NCBI GenBank assembly: GCA_036676195.1
Contig: JAKFDK010000053.1
Coordinates: forward strand, 10,415-74,414
Source of the DNA: JAKFDK01 sp036676195
GTDB taxonomy: Bacteria; Bacillota; Sulfobacillia; Symbiobacteriales; ZC4RG38
DNA length: 64,000 nucleotides
Reading direction: 5' to 3'
Positions within the stretch are counted from its first letter, which is position 1. Each line of letters starts with the position of its first letter. A model generated the notes under the pieces. That model did no database searches. It worked only from the letters and a program-made list of their open reading frames with translations, and had not been told where the DNA came from. The position numbers were made by a program, and so were the translations under genes. Positions 32,933-41,264 of the stretch are shown piece after piece.

Positions 32933-33062
32933 GGCTGAAGCAGCACTTGCCTTCTCCTGTGCAGGCTGGCTGCTGCCAACGACTGAGTCGTAAAGCTGGT
33001 GGTGAACGTCTGTACGTGTGCTGGTAACCGGGGGGCCGGTTATGACGGAAGCCACGTGGTTC
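32933..33062 (+). pseudogene. Degraded duplicate of manC-galE junction
   Basis: This stretch repeats the end of manC, the intergenic sequence and the first about 50 bases of galE. For example GGTGGTGAACGTC at 31902-31914 recurs at 32998-33010, followed by near-identical sequence through GAAGCCACGTGGT (ending 33060), with scattered substitutions and a one-base deletion that breaks the frame. It is a scar of a duplication in which the rest of the second epimerase-like gene is gone. Confidence 0.75.
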
Positions 33063-33119
33063 GGTTTGGCAAAGGAACAAGTAATCGGTAATGAACGTTA
33101 GTTGTTTGGGGGAGGTTTC

Positions 33120-33812
33120 GTGGCGACAACAAGGCATGCCATGCAGACAGAGACCTTCCCTGCCGCAGACGAGAGCCGGGCACCGGTCAGGCACAGATTG
33201 TACGCTGTGTGGAAGCGCGTTTTTGACCTCTTCGGGGCCCTCCTCGCCCTATTGCCTGGAGTGCCCATCATGGGGTTTTGTGCACTGTTTATCATGCTTG
33301 ACTCCAGAGGACCTGTGCTCTTTGTTGACCAGCGGCTCGGGCGCGGCGCAAAAACATTCAAGTGCTATAAGTTGAGAACCATGCATGTAGATGGCGACCA
33401 GGTTCTGGCTACGCATTTCCGGGAGCGCCCCGAGGCTCATCATGAATGGTTGATGTTCAAGAAGTTGCGCGACGAAGACCCGCGGGTGACCAGGGTTGGA
33501 AGGGTACTTCGCAAGTTCAGTCTCGATGAACTCCCTCAAGTCTGGAACGTAATTCGTGGCGAGATGAGCCTTGTGGGTCCCCGGCCCTACCTGCTCCGAG
33601 AATGGGATGAAATGAGCGCATGGCGGCATGTAATTCTGACCGTCAAGCCTGGCATCACAGGGCTATGGCAGGTCAGCGGTCGAAACGAACTCTCCTTCGC
33701 ACAGCGGATGCGGCTGGAAGCATGGTACGCCCGACATCAGTCGGTGGGGCTGGACCTGTGGCTATTACTGAAGACCGTAGGCGTGGTCCTGAGTAGGCGT
33801 GGTGCTTACTAG
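33120..33812 (+). CDS. Undecaprenyl-phosphate sugar phosphotransferase (initiating phosphoglycosyl transferase)
   Basis: Bacterial sugar transferase that loads the first sugar-phosphate on undecaprenyl phosphate. The GTG at 33120 follows GGGGGAGG (33107-33114), giving about 230 residues, the short monotopic class. Landmarks are KRVFDLFGALLALLPGVPIM (membrane helix), GPVLFVDQRLGRGAKTFKCYKLRTM, RVGRVLRKFSLDELPQVWNVIRGEMSLVGPRP and WQVSGRNELSF. The sugar (glucose or galactose likely, given galU and galE) is inferred. The gene sits between two gene remnants. Confidence 0.92.
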   Translation: MATTRHAMQTETFPAADESRAPVRHRLYAVWKRVFDLFGALLALLPGVPIMGFCALFIMLDSRGPVLFVDQRLGRGAKTFKCYKLRTMHVDGDQVLATHFRERPEAHHEWLMFKKLRDEDPRVTRVGRVLRKFSLDELPQVWNVIRGEMSLVGPRPYLLREWDEMSAWRHVILTVKPGITGLWQVSGRNELSFAQRMRLEAWYARHQSVGLDLWLLLKTVGVVLSRRGAY

Positions 33813-33949
33813 TCCCTTTGGTTCTGCCGCTCCTGCACCGGGATCAACTGCCTGAACGTTATAGGTTTTCGAGTTAAGATGACGTAATTATGAGGAAGTC
33901 ACTCAAGGGCCTGATACTTTAAGGGAATAAAGGTGCTCGACTCAGACCA

Positions 33950-34190
33950 CTTACTAACACCCGTGCTAGTAACTTCATCATCCAGGCGCTACAAGGCCAG
34001 CCGCTCACGGTGTATGACGACGGCTCCCAGACCGGTTCCTTCTACCATGTGGATGACCTGGTGGAGGAATTTATCCAAGTCATGGGGGCATGGGAATGCC
34101 TGGGGGCCCGATAACCTGGGCAACACAGATGATTTTATCATGGAGAAAGTGAAGGCGCTCACCGGGAGTCAACTGTCAGCATGTCAGCCG
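33950..34190 (+). pseudogene. Decayed NAD-dependent epimerase/UDP-glucuronate decarboxylase fragment
   Basis: Translation from 33956 gives a segment reading SNFIIQALQGQPLTVYDDGSQ, then FYHVDDLVEEFIQVM, the C-terminal region of UDP-glucuronate decarboxylases and related dehydratases. After a frameshift (about 34085-34110) the homology continues in another frame as PDNLGNTDDFIMEKVKALTGS. N-terminal half and intact stop are missing. The rest of the 33,813-34,432 gap shows no recognisable gene. Confidence 0.75.
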
Positions 34191-34432
34191 TCTTACACGG
34201 TAAGACACTGGGTGCAGTGCTGTCACGAGTTCCACCCGAGAGGCCGCTGGTTGTGGCCGTTAGGTTCTGATGGATACGCCAGCCTTCCTCGCCTCAGATT
34301 CCATCGCGGCACCAATCTTGTGAGCCACACTCCTGAAGTTCGATGTTTGGGTCGCCCTGGCGGACGACGGCATCCCTGTTATCACTGCTGTATCAATCAG
34401 CGTGCCAACGAATAGGAGGAACATGAATTTGA

Positions 34433-35695
34433 ATGGCTACAATCGCCAATTCATCGGAGCCGCTGTATGGCGCTAACAAGCGGATCCTAATATTTGGGGT
34501 TAATTACTGGCCCGAGGAGACGGGGAATGCGCCATACACTACGGGTCTTGCTCAATATCTGGTGGAGCGCGGGAATCGAGTGACTGTAGTTGCTGGCATG
34601 CCCCATTATCCCCAGTGGCAAGTCTATGACGGTTATCGTGACTGTTTCCGTATGGCGGAGCAGGTACGCGGGGTTGATATTCTCCGTGTTTCCCACTATG
34701 TGCCCAGGAAGCAGACTGCGCTCCATCGAGCACGGTACGAGGCTTCGTATCTCCTGCAGGCCCTTACTGTAGATGGACTTAGGAAGCCGGACGTGGTGCT
34801 CGGTGTGATGCCCAGTCTGAGCGGAGGCTACGCGGCTTGGGCTGCGGCTAAGCGGTTCCGGGTTCCTTTTGGACTGATTATTCAGGATCTGATTGGACAG
34901 GCTGCGAAGCAAAGCGGAATTCGTGGGGGGCGGGCGGTCGCCGATCTGACCAGACGGTTGGAAAGTATGGTGTTGTGCCGGGCCTCCCAAGTGGCGATCA
35001 TAGCGGAAAGGTTCCAAGGTTACCTCGAGGATCTGGGTATTGACGAGAAGCGAATTGTCCATATCCCCAACTGGTCTCACATCGCCAAGCCGCAGTCTCG
35101 GCGGTCTGATGTCCGGAGAGTCATGGGGTGGGCGGATGATGAAGCGGTCGTCCTGCATGCGGGCAACATGGGCCTCAAGCAGGGGCTTGAGAATGTAATC
35201 CACACGGCCCGTCTCGCCAGAACTCAGAATCCCTCCCTTCGGTTCGTCCTGATGGGCGATGGCAATCAGCGAACCTATCTGGAGGAACTTGCGGCCGGTC
35301 TTAGCAATGTTCAATTCCTGGCCCCCCAGCCCGCAGAGCAGTTCCCTGACATCCTGGCTGCGGCAGACGTACTGCTTGTGAATGAAAGGCCCAGTGTTGC
35401 CGACATGTCTCTACCCAGCAAGCTCACCTCCTACTTTGTGGCGGGACGCCCCATCGTTGCCGCTACAGGGCTGCATGGGACCACGGCAGCCGAGATTAAC
35501 AAGGTTGGGGCCGGGATAGTGGTGCCGGCCGGAGAGCCGGAAAACCTTTTGGAAACGCTGATCAGAGTGATTGGCGATGCCCAACTTGGGATCCGATTGG
35601 CTGCTGCCGGAACCGAGTTCGCGGACCGTTACCTTACGCCTTCAGCCGTCTTGTGTCGTTATGAAAACTGGATCTGGAGACTTGTCGAAAGATAA
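34433..35695 (+). CDS. GT4 glycosyltransferase, WcaI-like
   Basis: 420-residue GT-B glycosyltransferase resembling the colanic-acid enzyme WcaI. It starts LIFGVNYWPEETGNAPYT, with HYPQW, VLGVMPSLSGGYAAWAAAKR, LIIQDLIGQAA, PNWSHIAKP and the donor-site region HAGNMGLKQGLENVI, then SLPSKLTSYFVAGRPIVAA with a late Glu. An AGGAGG lies 13 bases before the chosen ATG; a nearer ATG at 34423 is out of frame. The acceptor is unknown; with GDP-fucose genes nearby, a fucosyltransferase role is one possibility. Confidence 0.85.
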   Translation: MATIANSSEPLYGANKRILIFGVNYWPEETGNAPYTTGLAQYLVERGNRVTVVAGMPHYPQWQVYDGYRDCFRMAEQVRGVDILRVSHYVPRKQTALHRARYEASYLLQALTVDGLRKPDVVLGVMPSLSGGYAAWAAAKRFRVPFGLIIQDLIGQAAKQSGIRGGRAVADLTRRLESMVLCRASQVAIIAERFQGYLEDLGIDEKRIVHIPNWSHIAKPQSRRSDVRRVMGWADDEAVVLHAGNMGLKQGLENVIHTARLARTQNPSLRFVLMGDGNQRTYLEELAAGLSNVQFLAPQPAEQFPDILAAADVLLVNERPSVADMSLPSKLTSYFVAGRPIVAATGLHGTTAAEINKVGAGIVVPAGEPENLLETLIRVIGDAQLGIRLAAAGTEFADRYLTPSAVLCRYENWIWRLVER

Positions 35696-35764
35696 ATCAG
35701 TGTATATCTATCTGTTAGGGATCAGCGTTGGAGAGACGCCCCCGAACCGTCAAAGGGGGTAATA

Positions 35765-37282
35765 ATGGTGGCAGTGCCGTCGAATTCCCGTCTGGACACA
35801 ATTGGACGCGTGGTGCGAGGCGGAACGGCATATCTCGCCTCCACCCTGGTCCAGCGGGCTGTCAGTTTCCTTATGCTCCCGTTCTATACTCTGGTGGTAG
35901 GGCCTGAGGCCTACGGCGAACTATCACTGCTCTGGTCTTGCACGACGGTAGCCAGTGTACTGTTGTCGTTTGGGCTGGAGACAGCCGTTTTCCGTGGATA
36001 TTTCCAGCACGCCTCACATCCCGAAAGCCAAAAAAAGTACATCAATACGACTGGTCTTTTCCTCCTAGTGGTTCCCAACCTGGGCGCATTGCTGCTGGGT
36101 CTAAGTGGAAGCCCGGTGCTCAGCCGCTGGATTGCGCTGCCTAGTAACCACCTGCTCCTGGGGCTGCTTGGCGCCTCGCTCTACGTATCGGCCACGGTAT
36201 TCCCGCTGGCGATCCTGCGCGCACAAGAACGGCTCATGGATTATGTCAAGATAAACGGCCTTTATCTGGTAGTCAATACGAGCCTCATGGTTCTTTTAGT
36301 GTTGGTTCTCAAGATGGGTGCCACTGGGTGGATTTTTGCCAACTTGATCACCGCGGCTGCTTTGCTACCGTTCAGTCTTCGGATTCTCGGCCACCGGTGG
36401 TCCAGGCAAATGGAGTGGCAGTACTTGCGGGACGCTCTCGCGTTCGGGTTACCGCTGCTGCCGCATCAACTGGCCCACTGGATGCTGTCCGTGTCGGATC
36501 GCCTCATTCTTAGCGCCTGGGTGACGCTCAAGGAGCTCGGTATATACGGACTGGGGTACCAGTTGGGGGCTGTTCAGGGGATGGTGCTGACCGAGCTGAA
36601 TCGGGCCATATTGACCGCGTACGGTCGGGCGATCAAAGATGTAGGGCTACGGGGGAATCTGGCCAAAGTCGCTACCTACCAGGCACTGATCACGGGGTTT
36701 CTTGGTCTTGGTATGGCGCTCATCGGTCCTCCGATGGTGCACCTTGTGCTGCCGGCTTCCTACGCCGGGGCTACGGACTTGCTACCCTGGATTGCCCTTG
36801 GACAAATGTTTTATGGGCTTTATCTCATTCCCATGAACATTATTTCCATGCTCGTTGGCGATACAAAGTGCGTGTGGGTGGCTACCGTAACAGGTGGTCT
36901 CGTCAACGTCCTGAGCAACATCGTGATGATCCCGAGCATGGGAACCCTGGCAGCGGCCATCAATACGTCGCTTGGTTACATCGTCCTGCTGCTTGCGATC
37001 CTTGTCTACATGGTGCGCAGGCACGGGGTGGTGCTGGATCTAGAGTGGGGGCGCATAGCGTTTGGGCTGGTACTGATGGCGGGCGGTTATGCTGCCGCCG
37101 TTTACACGACGCCAGGGGCCCCGGTACCGACAGTGCTTCTGCGTAGTGTCTGGCTGGTCGGTCTGCTGCTGCTTTTATTCATACCGGAACTCTCTTCTAG
37201 GCAGTTCCGGGAGGGGCTCAAGCGGGTCAGCGTCAGTCGCTTTGTACGCCGCGGAATATGCGGAAAAGCGGCAAGGAACTGA
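35765..37282 (+). CDS. wzx: Wzx-type polysaccharide flippase
   Basis: 505-residue integral membrane protein of the MVF/polysaccharide transporter superfamily, which flips undecaprenyl-linked repeat units across the membrane. The N-terminus GGTAYLASTLVQRAVSFLMLPFYT is typical, followed by about 12-14 hydrophobic segments, and FGLPLLPHQLAHWMLSVSDRLIL in the middle is the conserved core. A GT2 gene follows directly; its ATG lies 13 bases after this stop. Confidence 0.9.
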   Translation: MVAVPSNSRLDTIGRVVRGGTAYLASTLVQRAVSFLMLPFYTLVVGPEAYGELSLLWSCTTVASVLLSFGLETAVFRGYFQHASHPESQKKYINTTGLFLLVVPNLGALLLGLSGSPVLSRWIALPSNHLLLGLLGASLYVSATVFPLAILRAQERLMDYVKINGLYLVVNTSLMVLLVLVLKMGATGWIFANLITAAALLPFSLRILGHRWSRQMEWQYLRDALAFGLPLLPHQLAHWMLSVSDRLILSAWVTLKELGIYGLGYQLGAVQGMVLTELNRAILTAYGRAIKDVGLRGNLAKVATYQALITGFLGLGMALIGPPMVHLVLPASYAGATDLLPWIALGQMFYGLYLIPMNIISMLVGDTKCVWVATVTGGLVNVLSNIVMIPSMGTLAAAINTSLGYIVLLLAILVYMVRRHGVVLDLEWGRIAFGLVLMAGGYAAAVYTTPGAPVPTVLLRSVWLVGLLLLLFIPELSSRQFREGLKRVSVSRFVRRGICGKAARN

Positions 37283-37295
37283 GGTGGTGATTGAC

Positions 37296-38234
37296 ATGCC
37301 GATGATCTCCGTGGTGATCCGCAGCTTGAATGAGGAGAAACATGTGGCTCGCCTCTTGAAAGGGATCAAGAAGCAGACGGTCCAGCCGGACGAGATCATT
37401 TTGGTTGACTCGGGTTCCAAGGACCGGACGGTTGAAATTGCCCGCAGTTTCGGGATGAAGATCGTCACCATTGCCCCGGAGCGGTTCTCGTTCGGGCGAG
37501 CCCTGAACCTGGGCATTCAGCATGCCGCGGGCGATATTATCATCATACCGAGCGCCCACGTGTACCCCGTATATGACACCTGGATCGAGGAACTGGTGGC
37601 GCCCTTCGAGAATCCGGCCATTGTGCTCACCTATGGCCGACAGATTGGGGACGAGAACACCAAGTACTCAGAGAACCAGATCTTTGGAAAATGGTTCCCT
37701 GCCCAGTCGGCCATCCCGCAGAATCACCCGTTCTGCAACAACGCTAACGCGGCCATCCGCCGGTCGGTGTGGGCGGGGATACCCTACGACGAGGAACTGA
37801 CCGGCCTGGAAGACCTCGCCTGGGCAAAGCGGGCCATGCAGCAGGGCCACCAGGTGGCCTATGTTGCGGAAGCTACGATCGTGCACGTTCACGCTGAAAG
37901 TTGGCGCCAGGTACAGAACCGGTACCGTCGCGAAGCCATTGCCCACAAGGTGATCTACGGCGACCAGCGCTTCTCGGGGTGGGATACCTTGGTTCTCCTG
38001 GCAGGCAATTTGCTGAGCGACTACTACCATGCCGCTCGAGAGGGCGTGTTCGTACGAAACTTGTTGGACATCTTCCGGTTCAGGTGGGCGCAGTTTTGGG
38101 GGACGTATCGCGGTTTCCGCCACCAGGGTCCGGTTTCCAGTACGCTCAAGCGCCGCTTTTACTATCCGAACGGTGTACGGGAGGATCTGCGGGCGCCCGC
38201 TGCTGGTCAGCGCGGTCGTTTCATTGAGTACTAA
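37296..38234 (+). CDS. GT2 family glycosyltransferase (rhamnosyltransferase-like)
   Basis: 312-residue GT-A enzyme with ISVVIRSLNEEKHVARLLKGI, DEIILVDSGSKDRTVEIA, IIPSAHVYP and GLEDLAWAKRAMQQGHQVAYVAEA. The last about 70 residues form a C-terminal helical tail seen in WcaA/rhamnosyltransferase relatives. The ATG at 37296 follows GAGGTGG; an in-frame GTG at 37287 is possible. Sugar and acceptor are unknown. Confidence 0.87.
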   Translation: MPMISVVIRSLNEEKHVARLLKGIKKQTVQPDEIILVDSGSKDRTVEIARSFGMKIVTIAPERFSFGRALNLGIQHAAGDIIIIPSAHVYPVYDTWIEELVAPFENPAIVLTYGRQIGDENTKYSENQIFGKWFPAQSAIPQNHPFCNNANAAIRRSVWAGIPYDEELTGLEDLAWAKRAMQQGHQVAYVAEATIVHVHAESWRQVQNRYRREAIAHKVIYGDQRFSGWDTLVLLAGNLLSDYYHAAREGVFVRNLLDIFRFRWAQFWGTYRGFRHQGPVSSTLKRRFYYPNGVREDLRAPAAGQRGRFIEY

Positions 38235-38254
38235 AGCCGCTATGGGGGGAGCCC

Positions 38255-38893
38255 ATGTCGCGCATCATCGACATCAGCGTCACGTCCCACTCCTCAATGC
38301 CCCAGTGGCCGGGCGGCTCGGGCTTTCACCTGAGCCGCACCCAGCGGATGGAGGATGGGTCCGCGAACAACGTCTCCCGTCTGGACACCGATGTGCACTG
38401 CGGCACACACGTGGATGCGCCCCTGCACTTTGTGGAAGGTGGGGGAACTGTTGAACATCTGGCTCTCCATACCCTAATCGGTCCGGCTCTGGTCGTCAAC
38501 CTGTCCGACTGCGACGTGATCACCAGGGACCTGCTTGAGGCCAGCGGAATTCCCGCCGGAACTGAGCGGGTCTTGTTCCAGACGCGGAATTCCAGGCTTT
38601 GGAGCGATCCGGACCAGTCATTCCGTGAGGATTTTGTGGCCCTGGCGCCAGACGCTGCGGGATGGGTCGTGGAACGCGGCATCCGCCTGGTCGGGGTCGA
38701 CTATCTCTCGGTACAGCGGTTCCATGACGGACCCGAAACGCACCAGATTCTGCTACAGGCTGGCGTTGTTATCCTTGAAAGCCTGAATTTGGAGGCTGTT
38801 GTTCCGGGCTCCTACGAACTGATTTGCCTGCCCATCAAACTGGCTGATGCTGAAGGAGCGCCGGCCCGGGCTTTGCTTAAAACCCTGGACTAA
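38255..38893 (+). CDS. Cyclase family protein (kynurenine formamidase-like fold)
   Basis: 212 residues of the metal-dependent cyclase/hydrolase family: SSMPQWPGG near the N-terminus, the zinc motif HCGTHVDAPLHF, FQTRNS, FVALAPDAAGWVVERGIRLVGVDYLSVQ and ILESLNLEAVVPGSYELICLP. Members include bacterial kynurenine formamidases and isatin hydrolases. Here it starts a tightly packed five-gene cassette in a sugar locus, so a tryptophan role is unlikely; hydrolysis of an amide or lactone in sugar-acid synthesis is an inference. Start preceded by GGGGGGAG. Confidence 0.82.
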   Translation: MSRIIDISVTSHSSMPQWPGGSGFHLSRTQRMEDGSANNVSRLDTDVHCGTHVDAPLHFVEGGGTVEHLALHTLIGPALVVNLSDCDVITRDLLEASGIPAGTERVLFQTRNSRLWSDPDQSFREDFVALAPDAAGWVVERGIRLVGVDYLSVQRFHDGPETHQILLQAGVVILESLNLEAVVPGSYELICLPIKLADAEGAPARALLKTLD

Positions 38894-38907
38894 GCGAGGG
38901 ATCGCAC

Positions 38908-39576
38908 GTGGAACCGAAAATCGCTGCATTCGTTCCCATGCGCCATAACAGTGAACGCGTCCCCGGCAAGAACTACCGTCCTTTCGCGGGCCGTCCGCTG
39001 TATCACTACATTATTGATTCACTGCTGAAGTGCTCGTGCATCTCTGAGGTGGTTATCGACACCGACAGCGACCTCATTATTAAAGAGGCACCGACAGTGT
39101 TCCCATCGGTTCGTGTGCTGGTTCGACCTGAGCATCTGCGGGACGGCCACATTCCGATGAACGATGTGCTGCTCAACAGCGTAAAGCAGGTACCTGCCGA
39201 TTTCTACCTGCAGACCCATAGCACCAATCCGCTGCTGCGACCCGAGACCATCACTGATGCCGTCGAGCAATTCCTGGGCAACCAGGACAAGTATGACTCG
39301 CTGTTCTCGGTGACCCGGTTGCAGACCCGCCTTTGGTGGAGCGACGGCAGCGCCGTTAACCACGATCCCAACGTGCTGCTCCGTACACAGGACCTGCCGC
39401 CGGTGTACGAGGAGAACTCCTGCCTCTATATCTTCAATCGGGAGACTCTGGAGCGGCGGGGGAACCGGATCGGCGAGCACCCGCTCCTGTATGAGATTGC
39501 CCGCGAAGAAGCTGCGGATATCGACGTGGAATTGGACTTCGCCATCACCGAATTCCTGTATAAGCGCGGAGGGTAG
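38908..39576 (+). CDS. CMP-sugar synthetase-like cytidylyltransferase (NeuA-type)
   Basis: 222 residues of the acylneuraminate/KDO cytidylyltransferase group. It has AAFVPMRHNSERVPGKNYRPFAG (CTP-binding), SEVVIDTDSD, the VRPEHLRDGHIPMNDVLLNS region in place of the usual R.P.e.a, QTHSTNPLLRP and a terminal AADIDVELDFAITE matching the IDIDxxxDF motif. The normal substrates are 2-keto-3-deoxy acids, but no NeuB-like or KdsA-like synthase is present. GTG start. It is likely to supply a CMP-activated acid to the DUF115-type protein at the end of the cassette. Confidence 0.83.
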   Translation: MEPKIAAFVPMRHNSERVPGKNYRPFAGRPLYHYIIDSLLKCSCISEVVIDTDSDLIIKEAPTVFPSVRVLVRPEHLRDGHIPMNDVLLNSVKQVPADFYLQTHSTNPLLRPETITDAVEQFLGNQDKYDSLFSVTRLQTRLWWSDGSAVNHDPNVLLRTQDLPPVYEENSCLYIFNRETLERRGNRIGEHPLLYEIAREEAADIDVELDFAITEFLYKRGG

Positions 39577-39582
39577 GTTATC

Positions 39583-40521
39583 ATGACCAAACGGGTACTC
39601 GTCACATGTCCGCAGATGCAGAAGAGTATTGACCGTTACCTGCATATTTTTGCCGAGCATGGCCTTGAAGTAGAGGCTCCGCCCCTGCTCCAACAGATGA
39701 GCGAGGACGAGTTGTGCGCCATCATTGATCGGTTCGATGGTGTCATCGCCGGCGACGACCCATTCACGGCCAAGGTGATGGACCGTGGCACCAAGCTGCA
39801 GATCATCTCCAAGTGGGGCGTCGGTATCGACGGCATCGACCTTGAAGCGGCCATGGAGCGCGGCATCAAGGTCACCAACACCCCGGGCACGTTTGGCAAC
39901 GAGGTTGCTGACGTCACTATCGGCTATCTGATTCTGCTGGCCCGCCAACTGCACCGGATCGACCAGTTGGTCCGCGGGGGCGAGTGGGGTAAGATTCAAG
40001 GCACTTCCCTTGCCGGCAAGATACTGGGTGTAGTTGGTCTGGGCTCCATCGGTCGGGCGGTCGTGAAGCGTGCCGTTGCTATGGAGATGAATGTTATCGG
40101 CTTTGACGTAGCCGGGCCTCAGCAGACTGCCGCCCGTGAGCTTGGCGCGCAGGTTGTGGAACTGGCCGAACTCATCAAGGCCGCCGACTTTATTGCGCTC
40201 GGTTGCCCACTGACAAAGACTAACCGTCACATGCTCAGCGACCGCGAGTTCGCAATGATGAAAGATGGTGTATCCATCATCAACACGGCTCGCGGGCCGC
40301 TAATTGACGAGTCAGCATTGGTGAAGGCCCTCGCCTTAGGCAAGGTCAAGGCGGCTGCCCTTGATGTCTTCGAGGAGGAGCCCCTGCCGACGGACAGCCC
40401 GCTGCGGCAGTTCGAGCAGTGCATCTTTGGTGCTCATAACAGTTCCAACACCCTCGAAGGTACTCTGCGGGTGAACGAACTGGCTCTCAAGAACCTTCTC
40501 GAAGGGCTGGGTGTGAAGTAA
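39583..40521 (+). CDS. D-isomer-specific 2-hydroxyacid dehydrogenase (phosphoglycerate dehydrogenase-like)
   Basis: NAD-dependent dehydrogenase of 312 residues, the length of SerA-type proteins without a regulatory ACT domain. Visible are KWGVGIDGIDLEAAMERGIKVTNTPG, the Rossmann motif GVVGLGSIGRAVVKRA, NTARGPLIDESALVKAL and ALDVFEEEPLP; the catalytic His region reads IFGAHNSSNT. It is embedded between the cytidylyltransferase and an SDR with overlapping stop and start, so it probably acts on a sugar-acid precursor rather than in serine synthesis. Confidence 0.87.
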   Translation: MTKRVLVTCPQMQKSIDRYLHIFAEHGLEVEAPPLLQQMSEDELCAIIDRFDGVIAGDDPFTAKVMDRGTKLQIISKWGVGIDGIDLEAAMERGIKVTNTPGTFGNEVADVTIGYLILLARQLHRIDQLVRGGEWGKIQGTSLAGKILGVVGLGSIGRAVVKRAVAMEMNVIGFDVAGPQQTAARELGAQVVELAELIKAADFIALGCPLTKTNRHMLSDREFAMMKDGVSIINTARGPLIDESALVKALALGKVKAAALDVFEEEPLPTDSPLRQFEQCIFGAHNSSNTLEGTLRVNELALKNLLEGLGVK

Positions 40522-41264
40522 TGGCTCGGATAGCCCTAATTTCGGGGGTGGCCGGAGGCATCGGCCTGGCCACATCCCGAATCTTTCGCAACGAGGGCTG
40601 GTTCGTAATTGGGCTCGATCGGCGGCCGCCGGATGAACCGGAGAGTGTGGACCGGTTCATCGAGGTAAACCTGGCTGATGCCAGGGCGATTCAGTCCATT
40701 GCCCCTGAACTGGTTCCCTACGGGCATGTCGATGCGCTTATCAACAACGCGGCGGTGCAGGTTGCTAAGCCGCTCGTGGAGACCACCACGGACGAATGGG
40801 ATCTGGTCATGAATGTGAACGTTCGGGCTGCATACCTCCTCATGCAAGTGGTTTACCCCCTGATGCGTTCCCGGGGCGGCGCTGTGGTTAACATCAGCTC
40901 CGTCCATGCCATAGCCACTTCCAAGAGCATTGCGGCATATGCGGCCAGTAAGGGCGCCCTAATGGCGCTGACGAGGGCAGTTGCTCTCGAATTTGCCGGC
41001 GATGGCATCCGAGTGAACGCAGTTCTGCCGGGAGCCGTTGATACCGGGATGCTTCGGGCAGGGCTCAGCCGCCGCCCTGGGGAGGGCGGGGAGGATCTGG
41101 GCCTCCGAATTCTGGGCAGCAAGACTCCGATGGGTCGGGTCGGCGAACCGGAAGAAATTGCGCAGACCATAGTGTTTCTGTCTGACAAGAATCGGTCTTC
41201 GTATATGACTGGACAAACGCTTGTTGTGGACGGTGGAGCGACAGCGAGGTTGAGTACGGAATGA
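40521..41264 (+). CDS. Short-chain dehydrogenase/reductase
   Basis: 247-residue classical SDR: ALISGVAGGIGLATSRIF (cofactor site), NNAAVQVAKPLVETTTDEWD, NISSVHAIATSKSIAAYAASKGAL with the Tyr-x-x-x-Lys pair, RVNAVLPGAVDTGML and TGQTLVVDGGA. The start overlaps the preceding dehydrogenase by one base and its end overlaps the next gene (ATGA). It likely oxidises or reduces an intermediate of the cassette's acidic sugar. Confidence 0.9.
   Translation: MARIALISGVAGGIGLATSRIFRNEGWFVIGLDRRPPDEPESVDRFIEVNLADARAIQSIAPELVPYGHVDALINNAAVQVAKPLVETTTDEWDLVMNVNVRAAYLLMQVVYPLMRSRGGAVVNISSVHAIATSKSIAAYAASKGALMALTRAVALEFAGDGIRVNAVLPGAVDTGMLRAGLSRRPGEGGEDLGLRILGSKTPMGRVGEPEEIAQTIVFLSDKNRSSYMTGQTLVVDGGATARLSTE

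Noticed and set aside
33933..34415. 160-codon open frame after the phosphoglycosyl transferase
   Set aside because: Its first part is out of frame with the epimerase-family similarity, and only a short middle segment matches. Treated as pseudogene debris.
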